DNA of 20,222 nt, taken from positions 1 to 20,222 of the forward strand of contig CAKQKA010000020.1 of assembly GCA_934247855.1 (NCBI GenBank). The letters are read 5' to 3'. Origin of the DNA: an uncultured Clostridia bacterium (lineage in GTDB: Bacteria > Bacillota > Clostridia > Christensenellales > Borkfalkiaceae). Every line of letters begins with the position of its first letter. Within the stretch, counting starts at the first letter, position 1. Below, one piece after another: positions 16,579 to 20,222 of the stretch. Below the pieces are notes generated by a model. The model saw only the letters and a list, made by a program, of their open reading frames with translations, did not search any database and was not told where the DNA came from. Made by a program: the position numbers and the translations under genes.

Positions 16579-16610
16579 AAGCCTCTTTTTCCGATAACAG
16601 AGGCTTTTTT
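16579..16610 (+). terminator. Hairpin plus T-tract, plus-strand facing
   Basis: An 8-bp perfect stem, AAGCCTCT (16579-16586) with AGAGGCTT (16599-16606) and a 12-nt loop, runs into six T residues (16605-16610) on the plus strand. It has the classic layout of a factor-independent terminator, but in the direction opposite to all genes here. On the minus strand the stem is followed by GAAAAC, not T, so it should not stop the operon transcript efficiently. It would end an antisense transcript or a short plus-strand RNA. Confidence 0.6.
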
Positions 16611-16673
16611 GTGATTTATAAAACGGTTTTTGGGTTTATCGTCTTAAATTTTAATGTACTTAGCAAAATATAT

Positions 16674-16717
16674 ACGGCTTACGCCGCTTCCTCCGGAGAG
16701 GAAGCGACGCTTGCCGT
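16674..16717 (-). terminator. Stable hairpin downstream of the 740-aa lipoprotein gene
   Basis: A perfect 9-bp GC-rich stem (16685-16693 with 16698-16706, loop CGGA) is enclosed by an outer 5-bp stem ACGGC/GCCGT (16674-16678, 16713-16717) across a small internal loop. It lies 44 bp after the lipoprotein stop. The minus-strand sequence that follows (ATATATTTTGC) has only a weak T-tract. It may be a partial terminator or a 3'-end stabiliser that leaves lipoprotein mRNA more abundant than the downstream transporter mRNA. Confidence 0.5.
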
Positions 16718-16760
16718 AAAGTTCAGAATAGAAAAACCGCGATATAGAACAAAGTATAAA

Positions 16761-18983
16761 TTAATCTACCCAGTTTCCTTGTCCGCTGTGGCTCTTCCAC
16801 ATAACGTTGCTGAATTCGCCGTTAACGCCGGAGGTCTTCCAGTGCAGGATAACGGCTTTATCCCATCTGATGTCTTTCGAAGCATCTACTTCTATCGTAC
16901 GCGTCATCGTAACGGTAGGATCGTCAACCATCGAGATAGTCATGGTGTATTTAGAAGCCGTATCGGTAAGTTCGCGGGTAATCGTGAATTTAAGCGCTTT
17001 TGTTACGTCAAAACCGTGCTGACCTTCACACCATTTTTCCTCTTCCGGAGCGTTCGGAGTGTTGAGTAGCCATCTCGAACCGCCCGTTCCGCCGTACTGC
17101 GCGCCGAAAACCGTTCTTTCGTTATCCCATTTATAACTACGGACTTCTAAAGCCATACGAGGCCAACAATCACCCGTGTTGCCTACGCTTATATTGTCGG
17201 TCTGTTTATAAACCCAACTGAACGAGAAGTTTCCGTCGAATATCTGATAGGTGCTTATCATAGAGTCGTTAAAGCCCAAATTCTTACCGGTGCTTGTAAA
17301 GTTGATGCCCTTTTCGGCAGTGGTTTCACCGGGAGTGAAGTGGTCGTTGTTGATGTTTTGAGAGCCTTTTGCCCAGCTGTCGGGAACGTAGTTAACGATA
17401 AGTTTTGCTCCGTTGTCGGTAAGCGCGTTGTATTTTTCCGTAACGGCTTCCTGTCCGTCAAAGAAGTTAATGTTTCTTACTACGCCGATATTACCGGGGT
17501 TGCCGTTCGCGCAGACGAATAAACCGGGACGGGTGTCGCCTTCCGCGTAGAAGCGAAGGTTAACCGTGTTTACGTATTGATCGTTCATGAAGAACATAAA
17601 GAAGTCGCCCATACGGAGAACGGCAAACTTCTGAACGGAGTTATCCGCAGAAGGCGTAAGGTTACGATATTCGTTCAATCTATAATGATGGAACAAATAG
17701 TTCGCGCCGTAAGCAATATCTTCCCATTCGCTGCCGAGCATCTGCCAACCGCTCTTGTCGCCGTTTTTAAGAAGAGTGTCGTAATCGATACTCTGATAGT
17801 CGTAAGACCAGGTGTTTACCGCGTGGATAAGAACGCGTTTGTGGTTTTCTTTAAGATAATCTTCGCCTGCTTCGTTCTGAAGGGTTTCGGTTTTGAAGTG
17901 TGCCATACCGAGCCATGCGCCGGCGACGCCGGTATAAGTTGCTTCCGCGTAATAATACTTGCTCGGGTTAAGGTTGAACGAAAGCATCTGATAGCCGTCG
18001 CCCGTGGTAACTATTGATTGTTCTTCGTCGGCTTTAAGTTCGTCGGCGGTCCATCTCGTGTCCGTCCAGAAAGTAAGTTTTCTGCAGAAGTCGAAGGTTA
18101 TTACCTTTTCTGCTTTTAAGTTTTCGTCAATTTTGTCGGTAGCGCTTACCGTAACGGTATAGGTGCCTTTGTTTTTCGTGGTTACGGTGTTCTCTTCGGA
18201 GTTATAGGTAAGACCTTCGCTTGCCTCGACGTCAACGGTTATTTGATTATCGCTTCCCTTTATGCTGTATAAATCGGAAAGTTTAACGGTAGCGCCTTCG
18301 AGAGCAAGATATTTTGCGCCTTCCTCGGTTACTTCGAAATCGGGTAATTCTTCAAACGTAATCGCAGGTTCTTGGCGTTTGATTTCAACCGTGAAGGTGT
18401 CCTTGATATCCCCTACCGCAACGGTAACGGTGGCAGTGCCTACGCCCATAGCGGTCAGTTTATAGCCTTCAGCCTTTATAAGACCTTCGGGACTGCAAGT
18501 TACGGTAGCGGTCGTGTTTGCCGCCGTATAATGTTCGGCGGGCGCGAAAGCCACTTCAACCGTACGAACCGTTGTCCAATCCGTCCAGACCTCAGACATT
18601 GCCGCTTTGTTGGTAACGGTTACGCCCGAAAGACGCGGCGTAACGGTAATTTCCACTGTGTCGGTAGCGTCATCTGCGGCAAGCGTGATAACCGCTTTGC
18701 CTGCTCCTTTCGCCGTAAGAGTAACGTTGTCCGAGCCGACTTCTACTACGTTCGGCGCGGAGGAAGTTACGGTGTAAGCCTTGTCGGAGACTTTTCCGTC
18801 GACGGTTACTTCGGGTTGAAGTTGACGCGCAGCGTCACCCTCCGTCCATTTTGCCGTCAGTTGCTCTTTGTTCATAATAGAAACTTTTACTTCGGCGTTT
18901 GACGGTCCGCATGCGGTAACCGTAAATAACGAAGCCAAAAGTACCATTACTAACAAAACGAGAGTAATTTGCTTGTTCTTCAT
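16761..18983 (-). CDS. Large Ig-like, beta-sandwich lipoprotein, probable glycan-binding surface protein
   Basis: 740 aa, lipobox VTAC with Cys25, so exported and membrane-anchored. Two bacterial Ig-like (BIG2-type) domains are visible: about 31-115 (KGAGKAVITLAADD, TVEITV) and about 117-202 (GVGTATVTVAVGD, TFTVEI). A third Ig/cadherin-like stretch is about 206-297, ending GTYTVTVSATDK. The C-terminal 440 residues look like two concanavalin-like beta-sandwiches (about 300-510, ending RPGLFVCANGNPGNIGVVRNINF; about 520-740), Trp/Tyr/Phe-rich as carbohydrate-binding faces often are. No catalytic motif is recognised. AGGAGG lies 7 nt upstream of the ATG, among the strongest sites in the window, and the gene is first after the duplicated promoters, which suggests high expression. 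Its glycan-capture role is inferred from fold and context. It could instead be an adhesin or an unrecognised enzyme. Confidence 0.85.
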   Translation of the reverse strand: MKNKQITLVLLVMVLLASLFTVTACGPSNAEVKVSIMNKEQLTAKWTEGDAARQLQPEVTVDGKVSDKAYTVTSSAPNVVEVGSDNVTLTAKGAGKAVITLAADDATDTVEITVTPRLSGVTVTNKAAMSEVWTDWTTVRTVEVAFAPAEHYTAANTTATVTCSPEGLIKAEGYKLTAMGVGTATVTVAVGDIKDTFTVEIKRQEPAITFEELPDFEVTEEGAKYLALEGATVKLSDLYSIKGSDNQITVDVEASEGLTYNSEENTVTTKNKGTYTVTVSATDKIDENLKAEKVITFDFCRKLTFWTDTRWTADELKADEEQSIVTTGDGYQMLSFNLNPSKYYYAEATYTGVAGAWLGMAHFKTETLQNEAGEDYLKENHKRVLIHAVNTWSYDYQSIDYDTLLKNGDKSGWQMLGSEWEDIAYGANYLFHHYRLNEYRNLTPSADNSVQKFAVLRMGDFFMFFMNDQYVNTVNLRFYAEGDTRPGLFVCANGNPGNIGVVRNINFFDGQEAVTEKYNALTDNGAKLIVNYVPDSWAKGSQNINNDHFTPGETTAEKGINFTSTGKNLGFNDSMISTYQIFDGNFSFSWVYKQTDNISVGNTGDCWPRMALEVRSYKWDNERTVFGAQYGGTGGSRWLLNTPNAPEEEKWCEGQHGFDVTKALKFTITRELTDTASKYTMTISMVDDPTVTMTRTIEVDASKDIRWDKAVILHWKTSGVNGEFSNVMWKSHSGQGNWVD

Positions 18984-19234
18984 CTTGACCCTCCTGATCT
19001 TTTTCTGTATTTTTTATCCCCTGAGAAATTTATTGTCGGGGAACAGATCCGAATTTAACCGGGTTTTTATCCCGGAAAAGTTTTTTCGCCGTCGTTTCTA
19101 TTCCGGCAAAGTTTTTGTTCGGGCTGTATTAAGCCGCAGGACGGATTTTATTCAGCCTTCGTTTAGCGAACGCGGTATTTAACGTAAAGTAATAAAATTA
19201 ACGTTGCCGATACCGAAATGGCGCCGTCGGACGC

Positions 19235-19270
19235 GCCGATAAAGGTAATAGAGCCGATAAAAGTAATCGA
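19235..19270. repeat. Two-copy 18-bp tandem repeat
   Basis: Units 19235-19252 and 19253-19270 (GCCGATAAAgGTAATaGA and GCCGATAAAaGTAATcGA) match at 16 of 18 positions, and the next four bases (GCCG) begin a third. The unit length is a multiple of three. On plus it reads PIKVIE-PIKVIE, on minus SITFIG-SITFIG, in stop-bounded stretches of under 40 codons. It may be a decayed coding repeat or an interspersed intergenic element. Confidence 0.7.
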
Positions 19271-19366
19271 GCCGCCTGATCAGAGTCTTTCGACTTTAAT
19301 TTTATAAGCCTCGTTTTTTAAAACCGTTTTTCATTCTACGCGCGCTCTTTTAAGTCGATAATGATA

Positions 19367-19408
19367 TTTGCGTTTGAGAATCAAACGCAAAAGGGATATC
19401 CCCTTTTT
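19367..19408. terminator. Paired hairpins inside the leader, possible attenuator or bidirectional terminator
   Basis: TTTGCGTTTGA (19367-19377) and TCAAACGCAAA (19381-19391) form a perfect 11-bp stem with a 3-nt loop. Adjacent is AAAAGGGATATCCCC followed by TTTTT (19389-19408), a stem flanked by A and T tracts that could terminate on plus and, more weakly, on minus. The two stems share bases 19389-19391, so they could compete, as attenuator arms do. The ligand or trigger, if any, is unknown. Confidence 0.45.
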
Positions 19409-19676
19409 CAACAATTTTTTTGTCGTGTCTTTCGCTCGCGGATTTTCGCGGCGTTTATTTTTCTGCGTTTCCGCTTTTTATACCCTGTTCCGCTTTCGTA
19501 GTTATTTTACGGAAAATTTCTTGCGCGTTTTAAACTTTTTTGCGGTTATTTCTTGAATTACAAGCTCTGACCGCTTTCTTTTTGTTACGGCTTTTTTAGC
19601 AATTTTTTTAAACGCAAAACCGCTTTCGATTTTTTTTAAGCGACGGCTTTAAACTCAAAAATTACCCGTCAATATC

Positions 19677-19705
19677 AGTGTAAAACGCTTTTTTTAGGAT
19701 TTCAA
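19677..19705 (-). promoter_or_regulatory. Promoter P2 (proximal), sigma-A type
   Basis: On the minus strand TTGAAA (-35, 19700-19705), a 17-bp spacer and TACACT (-10, 19677-19682) give consensus spacing and hexamers close to TTGACA/TATAAT. A palindrome CATTAAgtTTAATG (19707-19720, plus reading) lies immediately upstream. The predicted start near 19670 would give a leader of about 690 nt to the 740-aa lipoprotein gene. Confidence 0.55.
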
Positions 19706-19723
19706 TCATTAAGTTTAATGTAA
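19679..19723. repeat. 45-bp direct repeat, copy 2 (contains P2 and palindrome)
   Basis: Identical to 19889-19933 at 39 of 45 positions, with no gaps. The best-conserved part, 19701-19723, differs at a single base (22/23) and includes the palindrome CATTAAgtTTAATG. The start-to-start distance is exactly 210 bp. Confidence 0.9.
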
Positions 19724-19886
19724 ACCGCCCCCAAAACGGAAAACTTGCGCTTTTTTGCCCTTTTAAGAAGTCTTTCCGCGCTCGGGGCATATTAAGTATC
19801 GCACGTACGCCCCGCGTAACGTTTATATTATATAATTATTTTAGTTCCCATAAGGGATTTTTATGTCAAAATTCACCTTCGATTAC

Positions 19887-19915
19887 ATTGTAACACGTTT
19901 TTTTTTCAATTTCAA
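19887..19915 (-). promoter_or_regulatory. Promoter P1 (distal), sigma-A type with extended -10
   Basis: On the minus strand TTGAAA (19910-19915), a 17-bp A-rich spacer and TACAAT (19887-19892), preceded by TGT as an extended -10. The match is better than P2. The palindrome at 19917-19930 is centred about 44 bp upstream of the predicted start (near 19880), where class II activators commonly bind. The promoter begins right behind the truncated recombinase gene, whose stop codon lies in the palindrome. Confidence 0.65.
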
Positions 19916-19933
19916 GCATTAAGTTTAATGTAA
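19889..19933. repeat. 45-bp direct repeat, copy 1 (contains P1 and palindrome)
   Basis: Partner of 19679-19723 at 210 bp. The palindrome CATTAAgtTTAATG at 19917-19930 has perfect 6-bp arms around a 2-bp centre and is unchanged in both copies, as expected for a protein-binding site kept by selection, or for a recent duplication. Confidence 0.9.
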
Positions 19934-20222
19934 CTTTTTCTCGTAAAAAATTTTATTTACGAATATCCAAAGTAAAACTATTGTAGCGGTATTTAAAAAA
20001 GCAACAAGACGTTTTCGCTTAAATTTCGGTCGTCTGATTTTGTCTGTCGTGTACTTTTTCAGCTCTCCGAGCGTATACGCAAGTTTCAGAGAGTCCTGAA
20101 TAACCGTAATAATCCCGTTTACGAAATTAGCCGCCAATCCCTTCACGGTTGTCAGATTGCCCGACTGCATAAGTTCGGTGATATACTTCTGTATGACGAT
20201 GGGCGACAGTTCCTCAAGCTCG
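19925..20222 (-). pseudogene. Truncated tyrosine recombinase (integrase) remnant, N-terminal core-binding domain only
   Basis: The frame is open from the right edge to a TAA at 19925-19927; an internal ATG exists at 20170 but the frame extends upstream through 17 more codons. The visible start ELEELSPIVIQKYITELMQS, then GLAANFVNGIITVIQDSLKLA and KKYTTDKIRRPK match the SAM-like core-binding domain of phage-type integrases. After KRKRLVAF the expected catalytic domain (Arg...HxxR...Tyr) is absent in all three frames. Instead about 20 hydrophobic residues (LNTATIVLLWIFVNKIF) and a basic tail follow. It most likely is a broken integrase marking an old element boundary. A small membrane-anchored DNA-binding protein is a remote alternative. 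The N-terminus lies outside the window. Confidence 0.65.

Larger units (their letters stand above)
16434..16760. other. 327-bp gene-free spacer with consecutive dyads
   Basis: No credible gene. It is AT-rich near the downstream gene: CGCAA/TTGCG dyad at 16467-16479 beside an A/T run. Three adjacent inverted repeats lie at 16540-16560 (AAGGTT/AACCTT), 16564-16577 (AAAACG/CGTTTT) and 16579-16606 (AAGCCTCT/AGAGGCTT). A short palindrome AAAACGGTTTT is at 16620-16630 and a long hairpin at 16674-16717. A minus-strand TATAAA at 16452-16457 is too close to the ribosome binding site to be a convincing promoter. The spacer probably ends or thins transcription from the lipoprotein gene and may restart it for the transporter genes. 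Confidence 0.6.
18984..19924. other. 941-bp gene-free leader and control region
   Basis: No believable gene on either strand. The stretch is T-rich on plus. It holds two tandem promoter modules, a strong 11-bp hairpin next to a GGGATATCCC dyad, an 18-bp tandem repeat, a short palindrome AAAACCGTTTT (19320-19330), and a 5-bp stem CCGGG/CCCGG (19059-19075) roughly 75-90 nt before the lipoprotein ATG. If transcription starts at the two promoters, the lipoprotein mRNA has untranslated leaders of roughly 690 and 900 nt, long enough for regulatory RNA structure. No known riboswitch was recognised. Confidence 0.6.

Noticed and set aside
19471..19627. Repeated word CCGCTTTC at 19490, 19571 and 19620 (plus a variant at 19471), considered as a CRISPR-like or binding-site array
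   Set aside because: Only 8 bp, irregular spacing (81 and 49 bp), and within T-rich low-complexity sequence; no array structure. No CRISPR, tRNA or rRNA was seen anywhere in the window.
19662..19790. A 42-codon minus-strand frame starting MPRARKDFLKG, spanning promoter P2
   Set aside because: No ribosome binding site, overlaps the P2 promoter and repeat copy 2, and no recognisable sequence; probably chance.
19841..19880. TTGACA and TATAAT words in the P1-P2 interval, considered as a third promoter
   Set aside because: The two hexamers are about 31 bp apart, far beyond functional spacing.

Overview
The window reads as one long, single-strand (minus) carbohydrate-utilisation locus of a Gram-positive, anaerobe-like bacterium. 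Lipobox signal peptides, an ABC-type sugar importer rather than SusC/SusD, AGGAGG-type ribosome binding sites and an InlB-type repeat fused to a binding protein all point to Bacillota, most likely an uncultured Clostridia lineage. The exact taxon is inference. No genuine plus-strand gene is supported.

Layout in transcription order (high to low coordinate): a truncated tyrosine-recombinase remnant (19925-20222, running off the right edge); a 941-bp gene-free region (18984-19924) with two tandem near-identical promoter modules exactly 210 bp apart, a long leader and hairpins; a 740-aa Ig-like/beta-sandwich lipoprotein (16761-18983); a 327-bp spacer rich in dyads (16434-16760); then a tightly packed run. 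The run comprises a B-repeat-fused solute-binding lipoprotein, a GH97 lipoprotein, a second solute-binding lipoprotein, MalF-like and MalG-like permeases, an unusually large MsmX-like ATPase, a LacI-type regulator, a GH3 enzyme, a glutaminase-A-like (DUF4964/5127/4965/1793) enzyme and a GH31 enzyme with a PA14-like insert, cut by the left edge. The permease, ATPase and lacI genes overlap by 4 or 8 bp, so they are almost certainly co-transcribed.

Working model (inference): the GH97 lipoprotein trims alpha-linked sugars at the cell surface. The large lipoprotein and the two binding proteins capture the glycan or its oligosaccharides, and the ABC system imports them. The GH3, glutaminase-A-like and GH31 enzymes lack signal peptides and finish the breakdown in the cytoplasm under LacI-type control. 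Alpha-acting GH97/GH31 plus beta-acting GH3 indicates a branched oligosaccharide with mixed linkages, but the substrate cannot be named from sequence alone.

Most unusual points: the ATPase carries about 117 extra residues between Q-loop and signature motif and about 90 more in its C-terminal domain; two binding proteins flank a surface glycosidase and share one permease pair, one of them carrying two N-terminal B-repeats; the promoter/palindrome module is duplicated; and an enzyme of the glutaminase-A-like family sits inside a sugar operon.
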